From Cotesia glomerata (taxonomy: Eukaryota > Arthropoda > Insecta > Hymenoptera > Braconidae): 64,000 nucleotides of DNA. The stretch spans positions 9,397,318 to 9,461,317 of the forward strand of contig NC_058163.1 of assembly GCF_020080835.1 (NCBI RefSeq), read 5' to 3'. The position numbers and the translations under genes are program-made. Below the pieces are notes generated by a model, which saw only the letters and a list, made by a program, of their open reading frames with translations, had not been told where the DNA came from and made no database searches. Shown here one piece after another: positions 1-12,413 of the stretch. The stretch's first letter is position 1. Each line of letters begins with the position of its first letter.

Positions 1-3000
1 GAAATGGATGGCAAACAATTATCGACAGCAATGATGTCATCTGATTCAACTGAACGAAAATCTGTTAGTTTTGATAGTAATGAAATTTCTCCTAAATCCA
101 ATACTTCAACGTCGATTTATTCACAAAGAACCAATAATACACACAGTGATAAAAAATTATTGGAACATCCATTACACCAAGAAACAAGTGAAAATAATGG
201 AAGTATATTTTCCAGTAAAATTAATTTATTAAACCTTAATAATAATAATCTTAGTGAAGACATAAATACATTGGAAAATGATCTTAAAACGTTGTCAGAA
301 TTGGTGTCACGCTTTAGCAAAAAATCACAACCAATATCCAATCAACCTGATAATGAATTAAGTACATTAAAAGATATTACTGAAAACTTATCTAAGTCTG
401 AAGTTGCCCAAGATGAGACAAATGATAAATCAAAAGAACCAGAAGATGCAAGTGATGTGTTAACAATAAAAAGTCCAACATCAAATATACAAACTGCAGT
501 GGAAAGTGTTTCTGATGAAGCATCTACAATATTACCAAGTAAATCAGTAGAATCAAAATTGTCTACTGAAATTGATTTCGAAGCCAAAAGCAAAGAAATT
601 CTTAATGTCGTTGAAAAATCGATTATTTCAGAACACTCTAAATTTTCAGGAAATAATTTTGAAATTACCGGTGCCGCTTTAGAACAAAGTATGTTAAATT
701 TACACAAAGATAATGAAGCTTTATCATCAGATTTTAATTCATTGGAAGGCGACATTAAATCAATTTCTGAAATAATATCAAAAATGACATCTAGTAAAAA
801 TTTAAGCATTGCTATTGATAATGTATCATCTTCGGACACTTCACATGATTCTTATTCACCTCAATCATTTCATGTACCTAATTTAGATTTGAAAAAATTA
901 GACCAAAATTCTCAAACAACTACCGAAATAATTGATAGTAACGTGAATGATTCAATAAAAAGTCAAGATGGTAAATTATCTGAACAAGAGTTTGATTATA
1001 CAACAGAAACTGTCGAAGAAGTTAGTGATAAAATAACAGAATATGATGAAGAATTAGAAAATTCGAATGTGAATAGCAATAAATTCATCGAAGACGTTGA
1101 AGATGATAAGATTATGACGGATACTGAAAATAATTATAATAAAGACGCAAAAAATGAAATTTCTACTTCAATGCATTCAAACTCCAATGAATTTAGTCAA
1201 TCTTCACAAAATGATTCAAGAGAAGAAGAACAAGATGATGACGAAGGTTCTAAAGAGTTTAATGACGATGAGACAGTATCTAATTTATTTAAAGTAGTTT
1301 CGCGAGATATCGATTGTCATCAATTGTCTCAATCAAATAAAACTTTTGAACATGAACATGAAGAAAAAAATGTAACAGATTCATATTATCAAAAAGATTT
1401 AACAAATGATACCAATACCGAAGAATCTCTATTTATTCCCACTGGAGAGTCAACTAATATACCTGAACTTCAATCTCAACTCCAAAAAACGACGACCGAT
1501 AGTCTGCAAGAAAACGATAAAAGTCATGGTGATGAATTAGGTGATATTTTAGATATAATTGAACGTGATCAAAATCCGGAACCATTTGAATCAGTCGATA
1601 TTCTAAGTAAAATAAATTCAAATGATGGTAAAGAAAATAATTCATTTTACAACAATGAATTTAATATGACAACTGACTATGAGCCTGTTTTACAAAAAAT
1701 AACTGAATCATTACAAAGTTTAGAGAAAAATATTGAAAATCGTACCCGTGATAAAGGATTAGGTAAAGTTGATTGTGTAGAAGAAAAAGATTTGAATTTT
1801 AGTGAAGAATTAGAAAAAATTGATTCGAAAGTCGAATTGAATGAATGCCTCGAGGAAGCTTTGGACTTATTAAACGAAGGTAGTGAAGAACATAGTAGGA
1901 AACAACTTGACAAAAATAATGACAAATTTATAATGCCTGAAAAATTACAAAGTGACAAATTTAATAAAATAGTTTCACATACAACACAAATAAGAGATCC
2001 TGAATATGAAGATATTTCCGAAGAAAGTCTCGAAGTTTCAGAAATTTTAGATAAATCAGAAACTTTTAAATCTAAACCACAAAAATCAAATAAAATAGCT
2101 GAAAGATACGAAGCAGTACAACAACCGGACGACGTGTTAAGGATACTCGATGAAATAACTCAAAAATCTTTATCAAGTACAATAAAAGAGCCAGTTAATC
2201 GAAAGCCGTTGAATCTTACAGTTCAATCACCTAAGTATTATTCAGATGACATTTCGGACAAGAACTCTGAAATTAAAGAAAATACTGGAGTCATTATAGA
2301 AGAAATTGATGATATTAAAAGTCATTTAGAAATTAATTTGAAAAATTTCAATGAACGTAGTAAAATTTTATGTGATAAAAGTGACGCCTCTAATAAAGTT
2401 GATGAAGATGGTGATCCTGCTGAAACTCCGAGAGAAATTTCTGAACTTGAAATGGATTCACCGAAAGATCAAAACGAATCGTGTTTAGATATTGAAGTAT
2501 TAAATGATAATTTATTAGTTAATGATAGAAATAGTAGCAAATTAAAAGAGTTAAAATCTGAGATAAAATCTGATGGTGTCATCACGACTTCAGAGAAAGA
2601 TATTGAAATGATGATTGATAAGTTACGAGGTAATATTTATTTAATAAACTGTTTAATATTAATTTTTTATTAACCAATAATTATGACTTACAGCTTCACT
2701 AAACCAACCAGGACTTGAAGTAGTAGATTTAAATGCAAGGCTTCTTCGAATCGAACAACTACAAATAGAATTACAGGTGAATATATTTAGAACATGTCTA
2801 TTCATACGTAAAAAACTTTTTTGAATTTTTTTTCTTAAATTTATATTTTTTGCTTTTATCAGTAATTTATCGCAATGGTTAATAATAATAATAATAGAAT
2901 TTTATTTGCATGACTATTGTCTTTTACAAAGCTTTTACATAATTATATAATATATTAAAAATATCTTTCAACTTTCTTTTTTAATTTTATTTTTTACTTT

Positions 3001-5406
3001 TCTTAATTTTCTTTTAATTTTGCCCGTTAATGTGGTTGTCCATTTATACCAAACTCCGTGATCCCGCTGCTTTCCTCAGTACCTCTTCAATTTTTCTGAA
3101 GACCGTGCACATCCTCACATTAACTTCTCCCTTTAATATCTCTACCATTCTAAGTTCCTCCATCTCACCCTCTACTTCTCTCCATTCATCTAGCATAGCT
3201 TTTTCATCATTATTCATCTCATTATATACCCCCTCGCATTTCAGCAGATGAAATAAATCTTCCTCCTTCTTCTTACATATTCTACAACTCAAATCTCTGT
3301 AACCTTTTTTTCCCGCTTTCCCGATGTTTCCACAACGTATTCTTGCCCACATTTATTTGTCTTATCCTCTTATTTTATCTTTTTCCGGTAATAGTTCTGA
3401 TCTTTCGCTATTTTTATCTTCTTATAAATTTTGCAGCACATTGAATTTTCTATCACCTTCTCGTCCTCTTTTCTTCCTTTCTCCGTGATACGCACTATCC
3501 CCTCATCTAGTTTTCTCTCTATTTACTCTACTTCCTGCCCCATGTATATCATTTTTATCACCGCTTCACACTCCATTTTTTCTAATGCCTTCCTCATCAC
3601 CTTTCCCCATTTTGTTGGCTTTCCATTCAATATAAGGTAAAAGCCCCAATAGATGATCACGTACCAGTATATGATCACTCCATGTATCTGTATATCTATA
3701 TTCACAAATACATGGAGTGATCATATACTGGTACATGATCATCTATTGGGGCTTTTACTTTACCTCTCATCTCTTCCTTCATTACAATCCTCGCAAATTA
3801 TGCTGGTTTATCTGAGACATGTTTACAAACAAATAAATTTCAAGGTTAGGGAACTGTTGCGGTGTTGTCAAGTGTTTACCGGTAATTCAGAGTGCTATAT
3901 TTTTTTTAGTCAATTAAATAATTATTAAATGTTAATAATTATTTAATGCGTAAATTTTTCGGAAATTTCCTCAAAAATGTTATTAATTAATTTAAAAATT
4001 AATTTTAAGATGCATAACAAAAGTATTTCTATGCATTATTTTTTTTTAGACATTCTTTACACTAGCAGGGTATTTGGATTTCCTTAAACATTTCTCTCTC
4101 TGTAACTATATTTCTATCCTCTTCTTTTTTCTCAGCTGACGATAAACGAGTGACAAACATAAAATTTGACTTTAAATATTTCAAAAATTATATCGGTAAT
4201 GTATTACTATTAAATTGTTTTTATATTTTGCAATAATCCAAGTTTCTTGTGTATAGTTTTTTATCAGTTAAAGTTGGTAGGTTAATATTGAAAAAAAAAA
4301 TTAAAGTCTCGACAAAAGTTTCTCCGCCATAAGAGCCCGTGTATAAGGAGATGAAATATGTGATTTTTAAAATTTAATATCTAAGTAACTAAACGGTGAA
4401 TCTTTTTTTAATTTTGGGATTAGATAAATTACGTATTTATTTATACGTATACTTAATTTCAAAGCTCAAAATTGGAAATTATTTTTTACATTAGATTCGC
4501 TCGAACCTCCTTAACTCCTCTCCTGAGTCCGCTACGAGTGCGACGTCATCTGCGTACTTCATGGCATATACTCTCTGCTTTCCTATTACTGTTCTACCTT
4601 TCTTTATTTCCATTTGCTCCTCCAATCCATCTATGTCGATACCATACATTCGCAATGGTTAATATTAATTTTATATTTTTTTACAGATTAAACAATTGGA
4701 AGCGGAAGAAGTGTCTTATTATGTTAGAGAAATTCCAAATAAACCACCACCACCTTACACACCACCTGGAATAGGAAGCCTCTCACCTGAATCATCTCCA
4801 ACGTTACCACTCGCCATAGTACCAACAAATATTGATGAATTAACAGCTTTTACTGAGAAAGCGACAGTTATTATATTTAACGCTCAACAATCAGGAAAAG
4901 ATGTGATGTCATTGAAGGTACCACCAGAAATAAACGAATTGAACAATGACACCAATAAAGTAGTTAAAAAAGATCGCGAAGTATACAATACATTTTTGTT
5001 TGATCTCTGTAAAGAAGCATTTGCTGAACTTTACCAATCAGATTATGAAAAACCAGGTCCAAGCTGGACTAAACCGAATGTGAAAACAAAACCAGTTATA
5101 AAAATTCCAAAAACTATTGATGAATTGAATGAATATGTTAATAAAGAAGTAGCAACATTATTTGGGTTCAAAACAAAATTACAACGTGAGAATATGGTAA
5201 TGCGATGGAGTAGAAAGCGACGAGATAGAGTTGATGAATTATTAGCTAGAGAAGCTCAAGCTGAAGAAGATGAGTGGACAAAGTTTCACCATGACGAACT
5301 AGCTGTAAAAAATGAATTAACTGTAGCAATACTTGATACGTTAATTTTTGAAACGACTAATGTTGTAAAAACAGTCTATGCTAAAAAACGACGAATTATG
5401 TTTTAA
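1..5406 (+). CDS. CEP350: CEP350 (CAP350) homologue, C-terminal part; 5' end outside window
   Basis: This is the last 1,143 residues of a large centrosomal protein; the first exon is open to the window edge. Exons by frame-consistent splicing are 1-2629, 2694-2776 and 4687-5406. Exon 1 is acidic, Ser/Asn/Glu-rich and low in complexity, as expected for a disordered or coiled region. Identification rests on the last exon. A proline patch (IPNKPPPPYTPPG) is followed by a conserved tail with VYNTFLFDLCKEAF, a KRRDRVDELL block and an acidic WTKFHHDELAVK stretch, matching in order the C-terminal domain of vertebrate CEP350 as I remember it. CEP350 family proteins anchor FGFR1OP/FOP and microtubules at the centrosome and support centriole and cilium stability. 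Intron 2 (1.9 kb) holds LINE and MITE debris. The N-terminal regions, including any CAP-Gly domain, lie upstream and cannot be judged. An AATAAA at 5910-5915 is a plausible polyadenylation signal. Confidence 0.85.
2777..4686 (-). mobile_element. Fragments of a non-LTR retrotransposon (LINE) in CEP350 intron 2
   Basis: Two antisense fragments lie inside the intron. At about 4490-4645 the minus strand encodes a reverse-transcriptase palm piece with the catalytic motif YADDVALVADS. At about 3044-3352 it encodes a cysteine-histidine C-terminal segment (CRICKKKEEDLFHLLKC) typical of Jockey/R1-type LINE ORF2 tails. Order and orientation fit one minus-strand LINE with its middle lost. Stops and frame changes show it is dead. 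A MITE sits at 3634-3761. Confidence 0.75.
3634..3761. mobile_element. Hairpin MITE, AAGGTAAAAGCCCC family
   Basis: This is a nearly perfect inverted repeat of about 128 bp whose ends read AAGGTAAAAGCCCCAATAG and its complement. The same termini bound a larger nested copy at 45617-48366, and a one-sided relative starts at 52352. It has no coding capacity. The target-site duplication is not clear. Confidence 0.75.
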
Positions 5407-6170
5407 TTTGATTTCTTTTGTTTGTTTGTGTATAGATAAGTGTAGTTCTTTAATTATATTATATTTTGTCATTTTTTTCTGAGACTTCAATGTCATGCTC
5501 AAGTACTTATAATTATAATATACCATCATCCGCAGCGAAATATTTAAAACCTAAGACTGATTGCTTTGGGGCCATTTTTCTGTTAAAATTAAATTGAAAT
5601 TTTTTATTCTACACTCAATTTATTATGAAAAATGGATAATTGTATTGAATATAACTATACATATGTACCTGTATATTTTGTGTATTTTCGTTTTAATTTT
5701 CATTGACAATTTTATTTACTTTTACTGTTCTTAACTAAATACTTATCTATCAAATGTGTGTTTTGTTATGATCAAAATTTATTAATGGTAATTCAATAAT
5801 TTTCAAAATTATTCAACCTGATATTAGCTAGTGTAAATATAAAATTAAATATTAATACTTTTTCACATGTTACATTACTATTATATACGAAATATTAAAT
5901 AACGATAACAATAAATATTAGAATTATTATGAAAATAATGTTGTTTTTAATTTTAGAAATGTACTAGCCGAACTCCATTGGTATATAATATGTTGCCATG
6001 ATAATTTCAGAAGAAATACTAGTATAATTTTGGTTGATGTTCATTCTTTGTGTGATCGATGGACTATTTTCAAAAATACTTAATAGGCATACAGTTAACG
6101 TTCCCACTTCTCTTTTCGGATGTATGTTCTCCCTGAAATAAGTAAAATTTTCAAAATATAATAATTTGTT
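5407..6170. other. 3' flank of CEP350 and of the mucin gene
   Basis: AT-rich convergent intergenic DNA. Apart from the AATAAA at 5910-5915 (plus strand), I see no coding or repeat structure. Confidence 0.5.
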
Positions 6171-7937
6171 TTAAAACATCTCATTAGTACCTTTTCTGGA
6201 TGTAGTAGTTCTCTTCTTTCTAGATGTTTCCGACCTCGTTGTTATTTCAAATTTTCCCATTGACGTTACAGAAGTCGACGTTATTGTTTTTAATTCTTCT
6301 TCTCTTAGTGTGGTTATTGCCTGAGTTGTAGTCAACAAAAACGTTGTCGTCGACGTTTCTTCTTGTAGAATTTTTATCTCCGTTATAGTTGGCAAAAACG
6401 TCGTTTCTTCATTAAGTGTTGTTGTTCTCTCAGTTATAGTCAGCGGTAACGTTGCTGTCAACGTTACCTCTTCAGAACTTGAGGTTGTCTCGGTTGCAGT
6501 CGGTGGCACTGTTGTCGTAGACGTTTCTTCTTCAAATGTCTTTGTTTCCTCAGTTGTAGTCGGTAGTAACGTTGTTGTCAACGTTACCTCTTCAGAACTT
6601 GAGGTTGTCTCGGCTGTAGTTAGCAGCACTGTTGTCGTAGACGTTTCTTCTTCAAGTATTGTTGTTGTCTCAGTTGTAGTCAGCAATAACGTTGTTGTCA
6701 ACGTTACCTCTTCAGAACTTGAGGTTGTCTCGGTTGTAGTCGGCAGCACTATTGTTGTAGACGTTTCTTCTTCAAATGTCGTTGTTTCCTCAGTTGTAGT
6801 CGGTAGAAACGTCGTTGAAGTCTCTTCATTGAGTGCTGTTGATCTCTCAGGTGTAGTCAGCAGTAACGTTGTTGTCAACGTGACCTCTTCAGAACTTGAG
6901 GTTGTCTCGGTTGTAGTCGGTAGCACTGTTGTCGTAGACGTTTCTTCTTCAAATGTCGTTGTTTCCTCAGTTGTAGTCGGCAGTAACGTTGTTATCAACG
7001 TTACCTCTTCAGAACTTGAGGTTGTCTCGGCTGTAGTTAACAGCACTGTTGTTGTAGACGTTTCTTCTTCAAGTGTTGTTGTTGTCTCAGTTGTAGTCGG
7101 TAGAAACGTTGTTGTCAACGTTACCTCTTCAGAACTTGAGGTTGTCTCGGATGTAGTTAACAGCACTGTTGTTGTAGACGTTTCTTCTTCAAATGTTGTT
7201 GTTGTCTCAGTTGTAGTCGGTAGAAACGTCGTTGAAGTCTCTTCAGTGAGTGCTGTTGATCTCGCAGGTGTAGCCAGCAGTAACGTTGTTGTCAACGTGA
7301 CCTCTTCAGAAGTTGAGGTTGTCTCGGCTGTAGTCGGCAGCACTGTTGTCATAGATGTTTCTTCTTCAAGTGTTGTTGTTGTCCCAGTTGTCGTCGGCAG
7401 AAACGCCGTTGAAGTCTCTTTATTGAGATCTGTGGTTCTCTCGGGTGTAGTCAGCAGTAACGTTGTTGTCAACGTGACCTCTTCAGAACTTGAGGTTGTC
7501 TCGGTTGTGGTCGGCAGCACTGTTGTCGTGGCCGTTTCTTCTTTAAACGTTGTTTTTGTCTCGGTTATAGTTTGAAGAAACGTCGTGGACGTTGCTTCCT
7601 TAAGTGTTGTCTTTGTCTCGGTTGTAGTCGGCAGAAACGTTGTCGAAGTTTCTTGTTTAGATGTCGATGATTCCCCGGTTGTAGTAGGTAAAAATGTCGA
7701 CGTTTTCTCTTCAACTGTTACCTCAGTTGTAGTCAGCAGAACGGTTGTTGCTGTCGTTTCTACCTTTGTTGTTATAGTAGGTGTAGTCGGCAGATCTGTT
7801 GTTGTCGTCGTTTCTTCCTTCAATGTTGTTTTTTTCTGAATTGTAGTCGGTAGTATCGTTGCTTTCTTTGCAGTCGTAGTTGGCAGAATCATTGGTGTTG
7901 TCGTTTCTTCCTTCAGTGTTGTTATTGTTGCAGTTGT
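6171..7937 (-). pseudogene. C-terminal part of the threonine-rich mucin, cut off by a transposon
   Basis: This open frame continues the mucin gene whose 5' part is at 14983-22569. It is in the same frame once the 7,040-bp insert and one copy of its AGTTA duplication are discounted: 7587 + 1767 = 9354 nt, exactly 3,118 codons with the stop. It has its own repeat type, an exact 120-bp (40-residue) unit with a serine-glutamate core (ETTSSSEEVTLTTT) and a LPTTTE/EEETSTTT half. The tail is basic (SRKKRTTTSRK). No in-frame start with a signal peptide lies upstream, and a stop occurs at 7974 within the insert, so alone it is unlikely to be secreted. The first ATG inside it is at 7892. It could still be expressed if the insert were spliced or is absent from other alleles. 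No enzymatic domain is visible. Confidence 0.7.
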
Positions 7938-8049
7938 AGTTACCGGTAAAAAATCATCGTATATGCTCTTGCGTTAGTTTCATGCACGATCATGCATGAA
8001 TATTTGCCAGGAATGACCGTACATAATTATGCAAGGCCAAAGCTCTCAT

Positions 8050-8178
8050 CCCTGTTGAAAATCTCCAATAAGATCCCATCAAAAGCGACAAAAGCCACTT
8101 AGAAACCAATAAAATTTATGGGTTTCTAAGTGGCTTTTGTCGCTTTTGATGGGATCCTATTGGAAATTTTAAACCGGG
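8050..8178. mobile_element. 129-bp hairpin MITE, CCCTGTT family, copy 1
   Basis: The ends read CCCTGTTGAAAA and TTTTAAACCGGG, and the whole element folds as a hairpin. It is flanked by a 2-bp duplication AT/AT. It is closely similar, at the same length, to the copy at 12243-12371. Confidence 0.8.
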
Positions 8179-8584
8179 ATGTCTGCCCAAGCACAATCAT
8201 GCTCTTTTATCTCTGGAAAATATTCAGGTATGGACATATGAGCAATAACGATCCTGCACGAGGAAGCATAGTCATGCTCACTATATAAAATAATGCAAAA
8301 AAATCAAAATTACAAAAAAAAATTTTTTTTTTATTGTCCTAATATTTAACTAATTAATTATGGTCCCTATTTTTTTTTCTGAAAAATTCCATTTGAGACT
8401 CGGCGTTGATGATGTTTGACCGCTGTACCGTCTGGATGTGAAGCAGAAACAATAGTCAATATGGTGTCGTTCTTGTTAGCTAAACTGATTTCTATTTATT
8501 GTAAATTTTCTATTGCAAATTACTATTTTATCAATAACCTTCCAGTTTGGTCTGACCGTTTGATTTCTGAAATTCCCGTGTAAA

Positions 8585-9840
8585 AAAAAAATGTCCCAAA
8601 AGTGTCACAAAAATGTCCAAATTGACACAATTTGGGACTATTTTGTGACATTTTTGTGACACCGGATGAAAAATCAAAAATATAAAAGTTAAGCATTTTT
8701 AAATTCTCATAAAAATTTTTTTCAAACATGTCATTTTTTCAACTCATTTTGCAAATTGTTCAAGACCAACTCAGAAACATGATCTGTTTCGACGGGGTCA
8801 GATATTATAAACAGAATTTAATTTTTGTGACTATTTTGGGATAGATTTGTGACTATTTTAGGACATATTTGTGACTAGATTGGAAAATTTTGTAACTATT
8901 TTGGGACATTTTTGTGACTACTTTGGAACATTTTTGTGACTATTTTGGGACATTTTTGTGATTATTTTGAGATACATTTATGACTTTTTTAGAACACTTC
9001 ATTATTTTAAATTATTTTTATAATTATTAAGGAAAATTATTGCGACTATTTTGAGACATGTTTGTGACTATTTCGAAACATTTTTGTGATTATTCTAGGA
9101 CACATTTATGACTCTTTTAGAACACTTCACTATTTTAAATTATTTTTATAATTATATTGGATAATTTTTGTGACTATTTTGGGACATTTTTGTGATTACT
9201 TTGAGACATGTTTGTGACTATTTTGGAACATTTTTGTGATTTTTTTAGGACACATTTATGACTATTTTAGAACACTTCACTATTTTAATTTATTTTTATA
9301 ATTATTTTGGGACATTTTTGTGATTATTTTGGGACATGTTTGTGACTATTTTGGTAAATTTTTGTGACTACTTTTGAACATTTTTGTGAATATTTTGGGA
9401 CATGTTCGCGACTGTAACATTCACAAAAATGTCCCAAAATAGTCACACAAGTGTCCCAAAAGAGTAAAAAAAATGTCCCAAAATAGTCACAAAAATTTTC
9501 CAAAATAATTATAAAAATAATTTAAAATATTGAAGTGTTCTAAAAAAGTCATAAATGTGTCCTAAAATAATTACAAAGATGTCCTAAAATAACCACAAAA
9601 ATGTCCCAAAATAGTCACAAAATTTTTCAAAACAGTCACAAACATGTCCCAAAATAGTCACAAACATGTCCCCAAATACTCACAAATGTGTTCCAAAATA
9701 GTTACAAAAATGTCCCAAAACATTTACAAAAATGTTCATTAATAATTATAAAAATAATTTAAAATCATAAAGAGTGTTCTAAAAAACTCATAAAGGTATC
9801 CTAAATAATCCTAAATCCTAAAATAATCACAAAAATTTTA
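8585..9840. repeat. Tandem array of a 22-bp unit in two opposite orientations
   Basis: Units of the type ACATTTTTGTGACTATTTTG repeat with a 22-bp step from about 8820 to 9410. The reverse complement repeats from about 9415 to 9835. A small self-complementary copy lies at 8585-8665. The forward half has higher-order blocks marked by AGAACACTTC at 8991, 9119 and 9269. There is no coding capacity. Confidence 0.8.
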
Positions 9841-11127
9841 CATTGTAAAAAAGTAAGTTATTACTATATTTGATGCCTTCTATGACTAATAGAAGCACGA
9901 TCATCCATGTAAAGATTGAAAAGTCGTGCATGAACTTGTGCGATTAAGTAAGACTTTGTATGATCATAAATGATTTTTGTTTGACCAAGCTTGATCATGC
10001 ATGATAATTTCAATTTTAATTTTTCACGTACCCAGAATAATCGAGCTCGATCTAGTAGTAAGAATAATTTAATTACTCACGAGTTCGCTTGACTGTGTAC
10101 AATTATTTATGATCATGCATGATTCATGCTCGTTTAGCCTAATCATGCATGATTATTTTTACTACTACCCGGGAAAAAATGATCAGGACTGATCAGACCT
10201 GTTCATATCTGATCAGGCCTGTTCATGTATGATCAGGCCTGAAATTAGGCCTGATCAGACCTGTCCATGCCTGATCATGTCTGTTCATGTCTGGAGTGTT
10301 AAATACGCTCAGACCTGATCAGACCTGATCAAGCCTGTTCATGCCTGCTCATATCTGAAGCATTAAATACGCTCAGACCTGATCAGATCTGATCAAGCCT
10401 GTTCATGTCTAAAGCGTTAAATACGCTCAGACCTGTCCATGTCTAATCATGTCTGATCTAGCCTAAAATAGATAAGGATTAAAACTCCATATATCAGCTG
10501 ACAAGAACTGTTCATGCATGATTTGCCCTCTTAAATGATATTTTAAGTCTGGAAGAAAAATTTTATCGAACTATAGACTGCAGTTCTATTTTCAAAATTA
10601 ATTTGTTCCATATGACGTATCAGTTTCTATCCCCTTATAAATTTTAAATGTACGACTTTCATCTCAAATTTCGGCTTATATAAGCATGAACTTTTTAATT
10701 TTCCATGCCAAAACGATGATTTTTAATGATGAATTTTGACGCAGTGACATAAAATTTTTTACTGTGTTCTATTGAATACGCGAAAAATAAGATTATTTAT
10801 TAGAAGTTTGAGTTTGATAGCGTGAAAATACCAAAATATATCAGTTGATATCGATAGGCGATAAGTCCTTTCAAGGTGTCTGTTATTATTTTAAGCTACC
10901 GCCTTGGTCCATTGCAGTAGTGTCAAAAGCTGCTAAATTGTAGAACACACAAATAATTTTTCATTTCCTATACGTTTTAATTAAAAAAAACTTCAATTTT
11001 AAAAGAAAACAATAAAATTATAATTGCGGAATAAACCTTGAAGAAATTTTTTTTTACTTTACAGAGAACCATATGTTAATGGATCGAAAAAAATACATAG
11101 CCGTCCCAAATAAATCACTCTAATATA

Positions 11128-11318
11128 CACAATAAAAAATTTTGCGTCATTGCGTCAAAAAATTTTGTGTTAAAAATTTTTGTGTTAAATATTTAACACT
11201 TTTATGTGTAAATTTAACATTTATTTTGTTAAATTAACACAAAAAAGTGTTAAATATTTAACATAAAAATTTTTATCACGAAATTTTTTGACTCTATGAC
11301 GCGAAATTTTTTACTGTG
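11128..11318. mobile_element. 191-bp MITE, CACA(A/G)TAAAAAATTT ends, TA duplication
   Basis: The inverted ends CACAATAAAAAATTTTGCG and its near complement are flanked by TA. A half copy of the same ends lies at about 10735-10770. The centre is AT-rich and noncoding. Confidence 0.7.
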
Positions 11319-11424
11319 TATAATTAATTATTAATAATTAATAAATTAAGTATAGAACTCCGTTAACTATAAGGACAAGTCATGTATAAAATTTAAATTA
11401 CTTAAAGTAGTTTGAAAGGTACGC

Positions 11425-11510
11425 CGGAGTTTATATGAGTCATTGGGTCAACAGGTAAAGTATCAGTCTGAAGAGCGCAACGTACATGGTTCGAATCCCC
11501 GTCGGCACCA
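11425..11510 (+). other. tRNA-like sequence followed by a T-run
   Basis: A B-box match (GGTTCGAATCC, about 11489-11499) is followed by CGTCGGCACCA and a long T-run. Upstream GCCGG can pair with the 3' CGGC, and a CTGAAGA loop resembles a tRNA-Phe anticodon loop, but the anticodon stem does not pair well. It is most likely a tRNA pseudogene or a tRNA-derived retroposon head. Confidence 0.4.
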
Positions 11511-11989
11511 ATTTTTTTTTTTTTTTATGGACCTGATCGAGTCAGACATGAACATGCCTGGCCAGGTCTGAAGACCCGGTCGTTTTTCATATCTGATCAG
11601 ACCTGAAGACTCATGCTTGTTCATATCTGATCATTTTTTCCCGGGTAGAGAATATACTTGCTACAGAATTTCTTAGACTAAGAATTTTTTCACAATTCAA
11701 GATAATCAAATTCATCAAAATGATGTTCTCAAACCAAGAATTTCTCTTGTAAAACAAGTTTATTTTTTTAGTTTATATAAGTTGTTTCCACATTATGTTG
11801 CGCATTAAAAAATTTTACTAGTACAATCACAAATTGTTCTGAAACAAATCACAGTATCGTTTTCGAATCTACAATAATGTTGTCAGTCCAGAAATAATAG
11901 CTAATTATCGGTAAAAGTAAATTGTTACTCCACTATCAAAAAGATAGTTTTATTCTTTTGTATAATCTATTTCAGTCTCCACTCCGGCT

Positions 11990-12141
11990 CCCTGTTTAAA
12001 AATATTGATTGAAAAGAATTGAAAATGATGAAATTTAAATTCTTTTCAATAATTTAAATTCTTTTATTTGTATATATAGTTATAAACTTTGCATGGAGTG
12101 ACCGCTTTTCAATTCTTTTCAATCAGTATTTTTAACCAGGG
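11990..12141. mobile_element. 152-bp hairpin MITE with CCCTGTT/AACCAGGG ends
   Basis: Inverted ends CCCTGTTTAAAAATA and its near complement are flanked by CT on both sides. The interior differs from the 129-bp copies, so this is a second subfamily sharing the terminal eight to twelve bases. Confidence 0.75.
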
Positions 12142-12242
12142 CTAAACTAAAAATATTTTTTTTTTATTACAAATGCATGCATATGCAAGCTTAATTAAGT
12201 ATAACCATGTACAGTGCCTTATACAGTGCGCGTCATTGATTC

Positions 12243-12371
12243 CCCTGTTTAAAATTTCCAATAGGATCCCATCAAAAGCGACAAAAGCCACGTAGAAACC
12301 CATAAATTTTATTGGTTTCTAAGTGGCTTTTGGCGCTTTTGATGGGATCTTATTGGAGCTTTTCAACAGGG
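12243..12371. mobile_element. 129-bp hairpin MITE, CCCTGTT family, copy 2
   Basis: It sits inside the left arm of the foldback element. Comparison with the intact right arm gives the exact empty site and a 2-bp duplication TC. Confidence 0.85.
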
Positions 12372-12413
12372 TCATACCGGTTAAAAATTTTATGGTAAAA
12401 TAGAAAAATCGAA

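Larger units (their letters stand above)
10168..11645. mobile_element. 1.48-kb TIR element with CCCGGG ends, TA duplication
   Basis: The ends read CCCGGGAAAAAATGATCA and its complement, flanked by TA on both sides, as in Tc1/mariner-type insertions. The outer parts are clusters of degenerate GATCAGACCTG/TTCATGCCTG words (10180-10460 and 11525-11640). It contains a 191-bp MITE (11128-11318) and a tRNA-like segment near 11425-11510. It has no transposase. Confidence 0.7.

Noticed and set aside
6829..7839. Long plus-strand valine-rich frames (6829-7575, 7585-7839) and similar ones at 14966-15226 and 21599-22039
   Set aside because: They are antisense shadows of the threonine repeats (ACN read backwards gives NGT valine codons); no start context or independent conservation.
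8820..9835. CRISPR-like regularly spaced repeat
   Set aside because: Units are contiguous without unique spacers, change orientation midway and lie in a eukaryotic transposon nest.
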